From NCBI GenBank assembly GCA_024362935.1, contig JANCRA010000019.1, forward strand, positions 7,684,501 to 7,748,500: a stretch of DNA of 64,000 nucleotides, given 5' to 3'. Every line of letters begins with the position of its first letter. The stretch's first letter is position 1. Shown piece by piece: positions 1 through 13,003 of this stretch. Position numbers and translations under genes: made by a program. The DNA is from Setophaga petechia (Eukaryota; Chordata; Aves; Passeriformes; Parulidae). The notes under the pieces are model-generated. The model was not told the DNA's origin, searched no databases, and saw only the letters and a program-made list of their open reading frames with translations.

Positions 1-3000
1 TTTGTTTGTTTGTTTTTTTGTTGCTGTTTGTGTGTGTTTTTTTAAAATACAATTTCTGGCCCTTGTATTATTTGAAATTCCTTATGAGAACAGTTGAATC
101 TCCTATTATTAAGACTAGACTTGCAGACATTTTAAATCAATGTTTGTCAGAATAAACTAACATTAAAGAGGGGAAAAAAATATCTCCAGGAATGCATGCC
201 AACATAGTAGCTTTTAAGATACTGGTATACATTTTTTCTTTATTATAGTACTGCTTGCTAGGAGTATAAAAATGAACTAAAACATTTTACCAGCTGGTTT
301 GTTCTGATGACATGAGCAGATGAAAAGTTGAAGAAAATGCTAAGCAGACATGATGTACTTTTTCTCCAGCTTCTCCAGGTTAAATTCTTCATTAATTTGT
401 TGTCTGGGTGAGATTCTTGCCATTAGTATGTAAAACAATGAAAAATTTGCATTAATGTGTACTCAAACTAAGTCTTTCCTTCAATATTTGCTTTCAAATA
501 AGTAAGTGAGGTCAAGGGTCAGATTTATGAAGAACTAAGCAGGTATGTTTGCCCCCCTGCTGCTGATACAACTGTAGTTACTAACTTCAAATAATCTGAC
601 TGTGTGTTAAGAGAGTTGGACTGTCAGGTGCTGCAAAAGCTGCAATTTTTCTCATTTTCAACATCCTACTATACCATTCCTGGCACCCCTTTACTCCAAT
701 GTTGACAGCTTCCTTGCTGAATTTAGCTTGTCCAATGCAAAAGAAATAAAATCCTCCTCTGAGACCAAGACAGGGTTTTTGTCTCTCCTGTTTTGCTCAT
801 TGGTCCTCAGACAAGATGTAAAGTGGGAGCCAGAAGAGATTCTGCCCCAATCTTTTGTGGAGATGTGGAAAATGATCATTCTCTCCTGGGTCATGTAGCC
901 AGCACTGAACACTGCCATGGTCCTGGAGCCTGTCATGGACCAAACACAGAGGTGAGGAGGTGAGCAATAAATTATTCCCTGGTGTGTTTTGGGGGAAAAA
1001 AATGTGTCTGGAGAGAGGGGATGTTCTTTGGTGCCTGGAAGCAACCCCACAGCAAGTTTGGCTATAAATACACTGGTAAGGTTAGTAGAAGAGCTGGTGT
1101 ACACAACTGCAGGCTTCAGTCCCAGAGCTGTCTCTTAGTTTAAGAAAATACCCCAAAACTATGTGGTCTGTTAAAAAAACTGCAAAATAGATGTTATAGA
1201 AAATTCACCAGTATTTCAATCAACTGATTTTATTATATATTTACTCATTTGAAGAGTGCCTTTTCCCTGCCAGAGGCAATCAATTTGTATCTAAGAGGAA
1301 GCTATTGCCTAGATTAAAGGATACATCCCAACTTCAAATATTATTCCCAATGAAAGACATATGCAGATGCTTTCCTTTGGGTGTGGAGTGCTACCAGTGG
1401 ATTGAAAATTTATGGTTTGTCAAGTCTGATAAGCAAGATGAAGTACTTTTAATATAAGGATTAAATGTTAAATCATCATTGTATAAGTCTTTACAGAGAG
1501 TCAAATGCTGTTCTGAACAAAGATAATTTCCTGCAGTCTACAATTTTTTTTTAACTTCAAATTCATATTTAAGTGAAAAATGGTAGATGTGAGGGATTTT
1601 TTAACCTAAGGCCTTGTGCTGCACTCCTCACAGCTTTCCAGGTTTAGTTGAAAATCACTGGGAGATTGCTCACTAAAAACCTAGCTTGATTCTGCAGTTC
1701 TCAGGATAGATTTGGAAACTGATAAACAAAATTCCTGACCTGTCTCAGAGAATCAGAATAAACAGTTAAAATTGATTCTTTAGTGGGTCTAAAATCTGAT
1801 TATGTAAATTCTTGACCATAATATATATTAATTATTAATGGTTTTTTTGCTGCAGGGCAGTACCTTGTTTAGCCAGTCATTTTCATTCCATCAGTATTTT
1901 TTCTTGTTCAGCTTAAAGGAAAACCTACTACAGCTAAGCTAAGGAGTTCACTGTCTTTAAAAGTAACAAACAAATAGTTATAGTGAAACAATGGGATTAA
2001 ACATTGTTATGAATTTCAAAGAATAAAAACATTAACTCATAAATGCATTAAAAAAAGCAGTACATGCATGTGTCCAGATATGAATGCATACTGAGTGCTA
2101 GAGGTAGATGCTAAAGGTCAGAAAACAATACAAACAAAGAAAAACCTATGCCTAAAGTTTAAGAAATTGATGTAATTTATGTTTCAATGTTTATATTCAA
2201 ATTTATGTTTCCATGCTGATGACAGAATTTTATTCTGACTTTATATATGACAATTTGTCTGTGGGTTTTCACACAACTGACTTCCTTACCTGGTTATCAC
2301 CAGGATATTGAGTGGAATCAGGCTTTGTCAGGAAGCTGGCATTTCCCAACTCAACAGTGCAAGAAATCTTGCCTCAGCCTCAACTATTCAGGAACTGAAA
2401 TTATATTTAATTTTGTACTGTTTTGTACACTGAAACCCCCCCCGTTTTGTGAGTCTCACATTGAGTGCACAAAAGGGAAAAGAGAATTTCTCATCAAGCT
2501 CCCAAATCTTGGTGAGGCAAATTAAAAGACCAGAAAGAATCTACAGCCAGAACTTAAAAAAATAAAAGAAAATGCAGATCTTGAACTGGAAAAACACTTC
2601 CTAACTTTTCCATCAAATATTAATCATAAACCTTTTGTTTTCAGCCCTCTTCTATCAGGTAAAAAATCAGATTAGGAAACCAAATTAAAAAGTAATAAAA
2701 TAGGCAACAACTCCACTGTAGCACTGCTTACCAGAAATCAGAATAAAATTTAATCAGCATCAGTTTCCATGCCTATTTCTCTGACCTGTTTAACACATTG
2801 ATATGTCAGTGATAACTAGAATGTGTAGGCCACTCTAGAAAGAGAATAAAGAAATATTTTATGCATTCACATCACTTGGAAAATTGTTTACCTACACTAA
2901 ATAAAAGCATCTTGATTTAATATTAATCTGATTGTCATTTTCTCCCTCATAGCGAACCCATTGCATTTTTCATGAGTTTATCTCAGGTTGCCAAGGTGAC

Positions 3001-5450
3001 ATCCACTTTTTCACCTCCACAACCCCCACTTGATTACCTTTCTGTCTGCTAACACAGGCCTGATTCCTCCACAGTTCTATTCCTTTTGGCTACTACTCTT
3101 TTCCCCTTTGGTATTACTGACTGTTATGTTTCCATGGAGTCAGGAAGGCAAAAAGCATTTTATGAGAAGGGTATAAAATTCCACTGAAGTCTGTCTCAAC
3201 CCCTTACTTCTGTTTTCCTATCCATGAGTGGGCTTTAACTGGGCAGCCTCTGGGGAAGGGAGGTCAGTGCCAGCTCCTCTCCCTGGTGGAGTTTCTCATT
3301 TATTCTTGTAGACATGAACTATCACCTGCAGAGCAATAGTGCCTGGTGCTCCTCCTATAATCATGAGGTAGGATTTTTTTAAACTGATATGCCTATTCAT
3401 CTCAACAATTTCTCACATTCCAATAGCTAATGTAAAAATGTGTCTGTGTAGTGCTTTAACCCCAGCCATTACCCAAGCCCCACACAGGTGCTCACTCACT
3501 CCCTCATCAGAAGGGTCGGGGGAGTGTTGGAAGAGTAAAAGCTGCATGGTTGAAATAAGGATATCATAATAGGGAAAGCAAAAGCCACACACACAAACAA
3601 AGCAAAACAAGGAATTAATTCAGTGCTTCCCATGGGCAGGCAGGTGTTCAGCCATCCCAAGGAAAACAGGGCCCCACCACATAACAGAGACTTGGGAAGA
3701 CAAACACCTTCACTTCAAATGTCCTCCTCTTTCCCCCACTTTCCATACTGAGCATGATGCCACATGGTCTGGAATATCCCTTTGGTCAGCTGGGGTCACC
3801 TGTCCTGGCTGTGTCTCCTCTCACCCTCCCAAGCACCCCCAGCCCCCTCACCAGTGTGGCAGCACAAAAAGCAGGAAAGGTCTTGGCTCTGCTCAGCAGT
3901 AACAAAACCATCACGGTGCCAACTCTGTGTTCAGCACAAATCCAAAACACAGACCCATACCAGCCACTGGGAAGAAAATTAACTCTATCCCAGCCAAAAC
4001 CAGCACAATCTTTTACTCATATTTTGGGAAAAAATTGACTCAGGAGTAACAAAACTGGAGTTACTAAGCTTGCTTTCCAGTTTTGGAAGCTCTGCTAGTA
4101 GTTCTTGTGCATCTCATTAGCCACCAAGCAGCTCCCAGGCACTGTCCAGCCTGTGTTCATTGTGAAGAGACAGGTTTACCTGCTGACAAGAATGTGTTGG
4201 ATTTTTTTTTTATTTCTGTATAAAAACTCTATAACATTTCTATAAATTTCTGTAGATCAACCTGTATATCTCCTAAAGCAGTTATTAATACTACTGTAAA
4301 TTAACTGTTTTCAAACTAAAAAAGAGGATAAATTGCTTTTGAGCATTCAGCAGCAATTAACAATAAAGTATACATATGACACAGCTGGGAAATTTTTCAA
4401 CCACCTCCTCATAGACAGAAACTTTCAGGGTCAAGTTTCCTTCCTTGTTTGATTGTATGAACAGTCATGGGGAATGACAGACATTTGCAATTTCTTGTGG
4501 CAAAATAAGCAGCAAACAAGTGATAACAAAGTGTTATACCTTGTTAAGAAGATGGTGTGTTTATTCCTTTTTTTTCCAAAACATCTAAACTAAGTACAAA
4601 CACAATGATTATCACTTGAGACCTTTAACGTAAAAGCCTAGTTTATATTTTAATTTTAGTATCCAAATGTCTGCAAAAACAGCTATTAGTTTATGTACAT
4701 GTTGGATTGTGCATAATTTTTGTGCTTAACATCAGTTTAGCTTTGTTAGTCATTCATGTTACAAGTACTACCTTTAGAGTAGCAGTAGAACCATTGAAAC
4801 AATGAAAATTAGGGGCTATTTTTGTATAGCTATGCTCTTAAATGACTTATAAAAGCTCAGGGCTCAAGATTCTATATAGTGGAATCAAGCACTAATAATT
4901 ATAATAGTGAATACTAAAATTTATATAAATAAATTTATATAAATAGACATTTTTAAAAAGTTAGAGAATAACATAGCATTTCCCAACTAAGATGCCTTCT
5001 GGTTTTGGAAATTGTGTTATAACTTTTGTTTTTCTGTCTGAAAATGTATGAATTTTGGAAGGTGGAAGGCAGTAAAAAATGAAATTATGTGTTCTGCTAC
5101 AAAATGTATTAGCACGTCTATCATCCTGTCTACAGAAGGATTGTTACCTAAGACCACATTATTTAAGCTTTATTAAATGATGAGGAAGACTATCTATTAG
5201 TCTTGGAGTATGCATCCAATAATCTTTTTTAAGGCTATTAGATTATTGACTACTAATTCACTTATATCTGGGATTTTGTTCCTTGGTAAATAGCATAATC
5301 TTGTGATTCATCCTAGTATGATTTTTCAAAAACAATTACAACTTCTATATAGTCTAGAGGAGCTCCGTCTATGGACTGCCAAAGTTGTGGTACAACTTCA
5401 CATCTTTGGCTTATAAAAGACATATTTCCTGACCAAATATTTGTCTTTCA
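1..5450. other. AT-rich noncoding stretch
   Basis: I find no supportable gene here. The first 45 bases are a TTTG/TG-rich low-complexity tract. A 137-codon open frame on the minus strand (1104-691) has no splice-site support, upstream promoter or recognised motif, and is treated as unproven. A C8 run occurs near 2440. A two-copy AT-rich repeat of about 14 bases (TTTATATAAATAAA-like) lies at about 4918-4945. A slightly GC-richer patch at about 3600-4050 carries overlapping 94- and 72-codon frames with no family resemblance I can name. Confidence 0.6.
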
Positions 5451-5500
5451 TTGTTTCTGATTCTTCCTGGTTCTTTCTGGTTCTTCCTGGTTCTTCCTGA
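5451..5500. repeat. Decamer tandem repeat
   Basis: Four consecutive 10-base units close to TTCTTCCTGG occupy 5461-5500 in exact register, with a fifth degraded unit (TTGTTTCTGA) just before. Copies differ by one or two bases. The strand is pyrimidine-rich with a regular GG. It is an ordinary short minisatellite by structure, and no function is implied. Confidence 0.8.
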
Positions 5501-8500
5501 TTCGGGAAGATCTTCATGAACAAAAGCAGCAAAAAAAGAAGTTAAACTATTATATATTTATCCCACTGTATTGAGAAAATTCTTTGAATTTTGAAACTTC
5601 ACAGATTGAAATCCTTATATTTACTTATTTGAAAATTTTCAATGAAAATTCATTATGCTTCAGTCCTTGGTTTTAAATTGCAGCTATCCTATTTGGAGAG
5701 TAAAAACAGTAGTGTGGGATCTAGCAGATACTTGAAAAATCAATAGTTGAAACAAACCTTACACAACCACTATTCAAATATGGCAAGTGGCCGCTAATAA
5801 AAAAGACATTTGAAAAATGCTATTTGAAATTGACATTTAACTTGATCTCCTGGTAGCAGCAGTAACTAAGAAGAGTAGGAAGGAAATAGATTAAAAAATT
5901 TTAATCTTCTCATGGCTTGTTGAACAGCATTTCTTCTGAAAATGGTTTTTCTTAACACTAAAACACAATAGAAATTTACTCTTCATTATTCATTTCTTCA
6001 TTAATGTTGTCAGATTTCAGGCACAGGAAATGCAAAAGCTCTAATCACAGAGGTGAAACAAAATGGGAGTCTGGATATGTCTCTATGTCTCTTGATCCTG
6101 GCTTCACAAAGGGAGTTTCTTGGGCTAGGGAGTTTGCCAATCCCTTTCTTTGTTCTTTCTGAAGCAAAAAGTAGCTACAAGCTGTGGTGTACTCTCATCC
6201 TTTCTGGCTAAAACTGGGATCGGTAATTCAGCTTTACATACCCCACTGGGACTAAACCATAAATCATGGGAAAAACCTGGTGTGGACTTGCAAAAATAAG
6301 CTAGAGCTGAAACATTCCTGAGACACCTGATCCATTGAGTTTCTTCAATATATGCTGACACGAAATTACCTTTACCCTCTGGAGTTCAAAATCATGTATT
6401 TCAACAAAGATCTTAGGCAAAATTTTGTCATAGGTAAAGGGATATTATTTTTTTTTTTACCTTAAATGAAGCTAAACTTCGGTGTTACTGTCATTCACCA
6501 GATGCAATCAGCAAGGCACAATATAAGCCTTTATTTTTTGTGAAACCTGCCCTCTCTCTTTAGCACACAGCTTATGTTTTCTTATGTGGGATGCATAATC
6601 ACATTCTTCAAACAGTAGTTTTCAGGATCCTGTCTGTTGTCTCACATGCAGAACAATCTCCTCAGTGGGGCTTTGATGTATGAGGAGATGATGGTGTTGT
6701 TGAGCATGGAAAAGGGATTTTGCAATCATATCTTGTTTTGAATTTTAGCTGTTCATGGTGGGTTTTTTTTATTAAGATCAGGCAGGAATTTTTAACATCA
6801 GAAAACATTGTTGGGTACTTTCTCATGCATGATTTGGAGAGCCTGTAGAACTGTGACATTTTCAAAACCTGATTTTAAGGGAAAAAAAGAGAGCCTTTGA
6901 TTAGGAAGTTACCCACAATATGCTTATTGGAAGATGAACAAAGCAAAATTATTTATCTGTGAGGAGAAACAGTGTTGCTTGGCTAACATTGCATTGCTAT
7001 ACTTGCATTTTTGCAAAGAGAAGAAAGAAAACTACTCTTCTAAGAGTAACTGTCTTCTGCTCTTTATGTGAGACTAATCTGTTTTCCTACCAAAGTTCAG
7101 AAAAACAAATTAAATTTAGAAAACATAATAGCTAGAGGTGGCCCATGTAGCTTCTCTGGGAGCACCATTTTTCAATATTCCAGACTTAGAGGGAACTGTG
7201 GCAATGAATAAGTTTTCAGGATATAGTTAGGACTATTGTGCCTTACTTTCACCAAATTTATGAACAAGTACAAGGTTTTTACCTCTTTCTGGTGCATTTA
7301 ATAATTTTTAGTGAAATATTGGCTAGAACAAAATTATTTACTTGAACCACAGGGCAATACAGAAATAAAAGATGAAAAAATGGTAAAAATAAAATTTGTG
7401 TGTTTAATTTTAGGCTGAATTTACTTCTTATTTTAGGGTTTAGGGATGTTATTGTATATTAGCTAATATTTTATTAGGCTAAAGTCCATATTCAGGTGGA
7501 GCATATTTTTCTTGTCCTGCATTTCACTGGAGCAGTGCCTGCTGTTGACATGTACTGATAACTTAAACCCAGAATTAGGGCTGTGGTGTTGCCATGTCAG
7601 GTTCAAGTGGCAGATACTTATGACTCTACCGTGATATTTGCTTTTCTTCTTTGTAACTTCATATTTTATACAAGATTAATTACCCTGAGGAGTCCAAAGC
7701 TCTGTGGGTTAGTTCACCAGCTGCTTCCTTCTATAATTTCACAGCAGGATATGTGTGTGTGCTGCTTCCCCACTGCACACACACACATGCCCATGTCATC
7801 CTACACTTGCTCTGGAGTCTGGACATGGCTTTTTTGGCTTCAACCAAACCCATTTAAATCACTGGGGAGATTTCTAGTCACCTGCATAATTTTTGGATAA
7901 GTCCTGCAGGCTCCTAGGCACACTACAGTATGCTGAAACCTGAAATGTAAATGGTGGGACTTAAACTTTGGAGTAACTCTGATTCCTTCAGCAGTGCCAC
8001 TAGACATGTAACACAGGTTTTACACATTTTGCACTGAGTTTGTTTCTTCAGAACAGGATTTCTGGGCATAACCATTCATATGCCTTCAAACCAGAGCTTT
8101 ACTCTTTTCCCCTTCACAAAAGATGCCTGTCTGGATCTTCATATTGAGTTTACAGCACCTGCCGCTTTCCCTGCCCAACAGCAAGTTGCCCTTTACTTGG
8201 CTTGCAGCTCTTTGATTTCAACAGTGCCTTGAGAGGATGTCTGCATGTCTGGACTGTATGACTCCATTCCTTCTTAAACTCTTTTCTAAAGGAAAACCTT
8301 ACACTTGTCTGCAAAGCTTGCTGCTCCAGCTGGTCAATATATATTGCAGTTTAATCTGAATTTGTTCTGCTATTCATGCATCTTGACCAGCAACTAGCCT
8401 GTATGTACACTGGGGAATATTCATTTCATACATTCTTCTCCCATTCTAGATCTGAAGTACTGATAGAATGAGAAAACTGATTTAGCTGTTCCCAACCAAA

Positions 8501-11500
8501 TCCCAGCCTATCTCAGGTACATTTAAATATTCATAGGCAAAATGTGTGTTAAGGTTCAGCTAAGTTTGTATTGTGTAGAACAATTCCCACTGAAATATGT
8601 GGGATTAATAGCTCTAAATTATGCTTACACAAATTAGGGGGAGAAGGAGTTTTTACAAATTTATTTTGATTTTCCTCAGAATTAGGACTCCCCAGCCAGT
8701 CCTGTCCTTACACATCTGTGGATTTCTCAGGTGCCTGGAAACAAACATATCACAGCCCTGCAATGCACCACCTTGCTCTTGCTCTCCTTGAATTTACCAG
8801 CCTCTTCACATCGGCTATGGAATTGTTTCTTAGATAAATCTGGGGCTGCTAGGACACTTTTTGTTGCTGTGGACCATTACCTGATAGTGAAGGGATCCAA
8901 AAAGTTGAAATACCTTAATTATTATGATTCAGGATCCCTGAATACAGTCCCCAAGCAGCAGACATTAAAATATTTTTAGTAATTAACATTTCAATCTAGT
9001 TTAACATTTTTATTTACCAAAAATATTTTGTGGTTACAGTATAAATTGTTTTTTCAACCAAAGGGGATTAATCTTATTCTGCTTTAACCTGCAGCCCTCA
9101 AAACAACAATAATTACAACTTGGTTAAATATGCTTTTCAAAGTAGGGAATTGTTTAGAAGCAGCAAATTATTGTTAAATTATTATTATTATTGCCTAAGA
9201 GAAAATCCTGTGGGTGTAAAGCAGATTAAAAAGAGTGGGGGAGTACCTATCAGATCTGCTGTGGATCCCTGCAGGTGTTTTCAAGGAATGTGAGAGCCTT
9301 GGCCTGCTATTGCAACCCTTGTCCCCTGCCCCATTCATATCAGACCTCACAATAATGTGGATGCTGCTCAACAGCTGCTGTTGCTTTCTTCCACATGCAC
9401 CTTTCCTTGTGTGATGGTAAAGACCGCTAATAATGAATGCTGATTTAGATATGAAAAGATTGTTTGTGAGTCATGTACCTGTATTCAACAGGACAGAAAA
9501 GGAAATCTGGAAACTCTGATGTACCAATACCAACCCTAGTCAGTCCATCTTAGTGAATATTCTTTTAAAATTAATGTGTTCCTGACTTTAGATGTCTAGA
9601 ACAACTCTGAGTCTCAGTTTTTTCTGCAATCATCATTTCCACCACCTTCAACACATTGCAGTAGTGAAGAACTCATTGAATTGAATACTTCATGGTTTTT
9701 ACAACTGCCTGCACCACTTCTTTGCATGCTGTTCTTTCTGTGGGAAAGAATATTCTTGAATTATTTAGAGACGATTAATCCTAAAATCCTACTTCAGAAT
9801 GTTATCCTGGGAGACCAAAAACATGTTACTTGACTCCTAAAGTTTGTACAGTCCACATAGAAGCTATAACAGTAATAGCAGTGCGACTAATTTTTCCAAG
9901 ATATTGGAATTGTGTGATTTTAAAACTTCAGCATCCTTCATCTATCATGTCAAACAAACTATTTTCTATGAAAATTTTATTGGAAAAACCCCCCACTTCA
10001 TATTTATATTGCATCTGGTATCTTTTGTTTTCTCTCTTTACTAAATACTGTCTTCCCCTTCCTGTTATAAATTTGTCTGAAGTCATCTAATTTTTAACAG
10101 AACAGATTGCAATGCCATATAAAAACTATTCAGGAGTAAAAAGCCCATTTAACTTCTCTGGCTTTGCTATTCTGCTTAGCAGTTTCCTACAGTATTCTTA
10201 CATACCCCAATCTAAAATTTTGAAAACTGATCTCTTTTAATAGTTCCTACTGAGATTCCAACAGCAATACTGAACCATAAAATATAGCAAATGCCATCCG
10301 AGGATTTGGGATGTACACAAGAGATCACTTGTCCTTTCCTCCCTTCAACTATGTTTAGACATGTTTATATCAACTCACAGAAAATGCATTGTATTTCCAA
10401 GATAATGTTAAGTTCTACTTAAGTGAAGTTCTTATGTTTCTGAAATATTAATTTCACTTAAAACTGTATGAAAACTTGTCTCTGTTTCTTTCTTTTTGGC
10501 TTATGGGTAGTAAGATATAATGAAAGAGTTAAAAAATACTGTGTTGGATCTTATAAGGAGAAAAAGATAGAGAACACTTCCTACTGAATGGATTTTTCTA
10601 GAAGGGGAAAAGAGTCTAAATTAATACTGCAGAGAATTTTCTCCAATGCAAAGAAAAGTTTTCTCACAAAGACTTTCTCAGAAATTCCAAGAAAATGATG
10701 CCTTTGTGACATCATCACAAAAATTGATAGATTTTTATTTCTCCATCTCAAAATAATTTTCATTACACTGTTCTGATCAGCCTGCTATTTTTGAAAAGAA
10801 TTCATGTACAGAGTCATTCATGATCATTGAAAACTGAGAACCAGTTGCAAGCAATCAAATTACTCATGATATGAAAAGGATAACAACTATAAATAGCAAA
10901 ATTATCTGTGATTTCTGATAGATTTTTTAAATTTACTATCTAAGAAGGGTTGCTATCTTAAGCTAAAGTAACTTAAATATTTCAGTAATCCTGTATTTCA
11001 AGTCTGGGTCAAAGATCAATGGTAGATTTGCCAAAAATTATATATCTGTTCTGTCAGTGAAGACTGAAGAAATATATTCTCAAAAATTTTATGTTCCTGG
11101 GCTGAAAAGAAAATATAACAGAAAATAACTTAATCACTTACTCATATTGTTGACAAAAGGAGTAAATGCGAGCAATTGTGACTGCATTAATTTGCATTAA
11201 TATTTCAAGTCCTACTATATAGTTCTACCATTTAAGAAGGCTGCAAGTAATTGTCTTCACCAGTGATATTAAAAAATAAAATCCCTTCAACACAAAAATG
11301 AATCATTCATTTTCAGGTTTTTTTTTTTCCTAGCACGAAAATTAAATTAGCTAGCAGTCAAGGGATTATGAAGTATTAACTGTGAGAAAGTTAAGAAATG
11401 CCTAGGTCATTTCAGGACCAGAGCTGATCTGTTGTTACACTACATTTTTCTTTTGGAGTTCTTGCCAGTAAAACCAAGTAATTTTAATAAAAATAAAATC

Positions 11501-11744
11501 TTTCTTAGGATATGTCATTATTTGACCAATGTGAGAAAAACCAAAAGCCATTAAATATAAACTTTCATATTTCAGGGAGCATGGCTACTTTGAAACAGCT
11601 TAATTTGAAGTGAACCTGCAATGTTCAGATACTGTAGGAGAAGATAAGGACACAGACGCTGGGGAACAGCCAATGTTCAAGCTTTGACAGCTGTGCTTGA
11701 AACCTTAACTATGCTTAACTGTACCTGCAGCACACTTCTGTTTA
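5501..11744. other. AT-rich noncoding stretch downstream of the 3' exon
   Basis: This lies downstream, in minus-strand terms, of the terminal exon at about 12 kb. I see no exon with a splice site and coding character. The open frames here (for example 6361-6125 minus, 7583-7900 plus, 9830-10090 plus) are short and lack recognisable motifs. Simple repeats include a CA run near 7778 and ATT runs near 9177. A phrase near 9270 weakly resembles a CR1 3' region but is too short to call. Confidence 0.55.
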
Positions 11745-11765
11745 ATCACCTCTGAGAAAATGGGT

Positions 11766-11771
11766 TTTATT
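11766..11771 (-). terminator. Polyadenylation signal for the terminal exon
   Basis: The minus strand reads AATAAA at 11771-11766, about 160 bases after the stop codon of the exon ending at 11929. It is followed by a stretch with scattered GT-rich sequence, so cleavage would be expected at roughly 11740-11755. This gives a short 3' UTR (about 11928-11745). The hexamer is common by chance in AT-rich DNA, and its support comes from its position after the exon. Confidence 0.5.
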
Positions 11772-11928
11772 TGCTTCAGTCCTGTTCTTCTTGCCAAATA
11801 AATTATTGAGCTGTTTTTACTGTCACGTGGAAGCTGTTAGCCTTTGTTGTTGTTGTTGTTGTTATTGTACATGTGATAATTTTGCAGGTTCCTTTTTTTC
11901 TTTTCTTCAGACAATACCTTTGGTGACA

Positions 11929-12303
11929 TTATGGTGAACAACATCCACTAGAAAACTGAAAAAAATCCAAGAAATACAACAAAATTCTGTGTTCCAGCAC
12001 AGAACTAGCAGGTTCAGAACTAGCATCATCCTCTGTTGATGCTGTCCCTATCAAGTACTCTGAATAAGCTGTCAGTGCTATTATTTGAGAGAGAACACAG
12101 GCCTCTTCAAACACTACTGTGCCATCCCACACAAAGGGCGACCAAACCACATCTCCTTTCTCTTGATACAGTTGCAGCTTTGTAGGCAGAGCTGGACCCT
12201 TCTTGTACAATGCTTGAGTAAGCAAACTCTGTGTGGACATTGCTGTGAGAGAATAAATATCAGTATTACAAGTCTCCCTCTGCTGTCGCAGCAGTTTGTA
12301 GAA
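11929..12303 (-). CDS. Probable terminal coding exon of an unidentified gene
   Basis: This is one open exon of 124 codons plus stop. On the minus strand it is preceded by a strong acceptor: the pyrimidine tract CTTTTTTCTCTTTCAG ends at 12304. The frame starts FYKLLRQQRETC and continues through TDIYSLTAMSTQSLL, ALYKKGPALPTKLQLYQ, EKGDVVWSPFVWDG and VVFEEACVLSQIIAL. It then reaches an acidic/serine linker (STEDDASSEPASS) and a hydrophobic tail (ILLYFLDFFQF) ending GCCSP. The amphipathic, charged/aromatic composition looks like real folded protein rather than a chance frame. No donor occurs before the stop, so it is best read as the last coding exon, with a poly(A) signal downstream. A retrocopy is less likely because the open frame stops at the acceptor. 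I do not recognise the family. No earlier exon was found in this window. The opposite-strand open frame over the same bases is a shadow. Confidence 0.6.
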   Translation of the reverse strand, partial: FYKLLRQQRETCNTDIYSLTAMSTQSLLTQALYKKGPALPTKLQLYQEKGDVVWSPFVWDGTVVFEEACVLSQIIALTAYSEYLIGTASTEDDASSEPASSVLEHRILLYFLDFFQFSSGCCSP

Positions 12304-12590
12304 CTGAAAGAGAAAAAAGTTCATTTAGAGGGGGGTTCTGCAGTGGGACAGACACGAGGCAGATCTGTAGGAATTGACTTCCCCCCTGCCTTCTCTCCAA
12401 GCACTCCCATAGACCAGGAAAGGATTCTCCTGCCATTGACACTATGGGGAGAGGCAGGGACTCTCCAGGCAGGGGCTCTCCTTGGGGTGGCAGCTGCTGC
12501 ATTTTCTGCTGACAGAAAAATAAAATAAACCAGGGCAAAAGTAGAAAATAACAACACTTATAAAGCAGCCATATGAACTCACCACATCCC
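12304..12590 (-). other. Intron segment between solo LTR and terminal exon
   Basis: On the minus strand this begins just after the LTR with GGGATGTG followed by a consensus splice donor GTGAGT (GT at 12582-12581). It ends with the acceptor of the terminal exon. Inside is a second acceptor-like site (TTTTATTTTTCTGTCAG, AG near 12517) followed by a proline-rich open stretch (QKMQQLPPQGEPLPGESLP). That stretch has no convincing downstream donor, so I do not call it an exon. Confidence 0.4.
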
Positions 12591-12707
12591 TGTCCCGGTG
12601 ATGAGGTCTCTGGTGTCGAGATGACCCCAGGGTGTTAGAAAGTCTTTTTTCCCAGCCCTGAGACTGAAGAGGAAGATGAGATTCCTTGGCTCTGCTTTTC
12701 AAGGTTG

Positions 12708-12713
12708 TTTATT
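12708..12713 (-). terminator. LTR polyadenylation signal
   Basis: AATAAA on the minus strand inside the solo LTR, about 290 bases downstream of the TATA-like box and about 117 bases before the LTR end, where an R/U5 boundary signal is expected. If active it could end host transcripts that cross the intron before they reach the terminal exon. Confidence 0.45.
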
Positions 12714-12996
12714 ATTAGTTATCTATAACATTCTTTCTCTGACTTGCTGAGGTCTGTCTGGCAGGTTGGGTTGAGGCACACTGCCTGCCCTCAGGGCAGG
12801 GTTATCTTTTACACTAAAAAACTACATGTGCTTTATTTACAATAATTTTCCAATACCTATCACCTATGTTAGACAGTTTGTCTCTACTCTAAACCAATCC
12901 AGAAGTGCCACCATCACAGCAGAAGATGGAGGCCAAGAAGGAGAAGGAGAAAGATGGACACACCCAGATTCCTCCATCTTGCCCCCTGAACCGCCC

Positions 12997-13003
12997 TTTA
13001 AAA
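12997..13003 (-). promoter_or_regulatory. TATA-like element of the solo LTR
   Basis: TTTTAAA on the minus strand between G-rich flanks (GGGGG before, GGGCGG after) inside the LTR. It is a plausible U3 core promoter and predicts a start near 12970. An ATTGG/CCAAT motif lies nearby at about 12894-12898, but on the predicted downstream side. Confidence 0.35.

Noticed and set aside
12085..12528. 147-codon plus-strand frame
   Set aside because: It runs antisense through the better-supported minus-strand exon and its intron, with no splice or motif support of its own.
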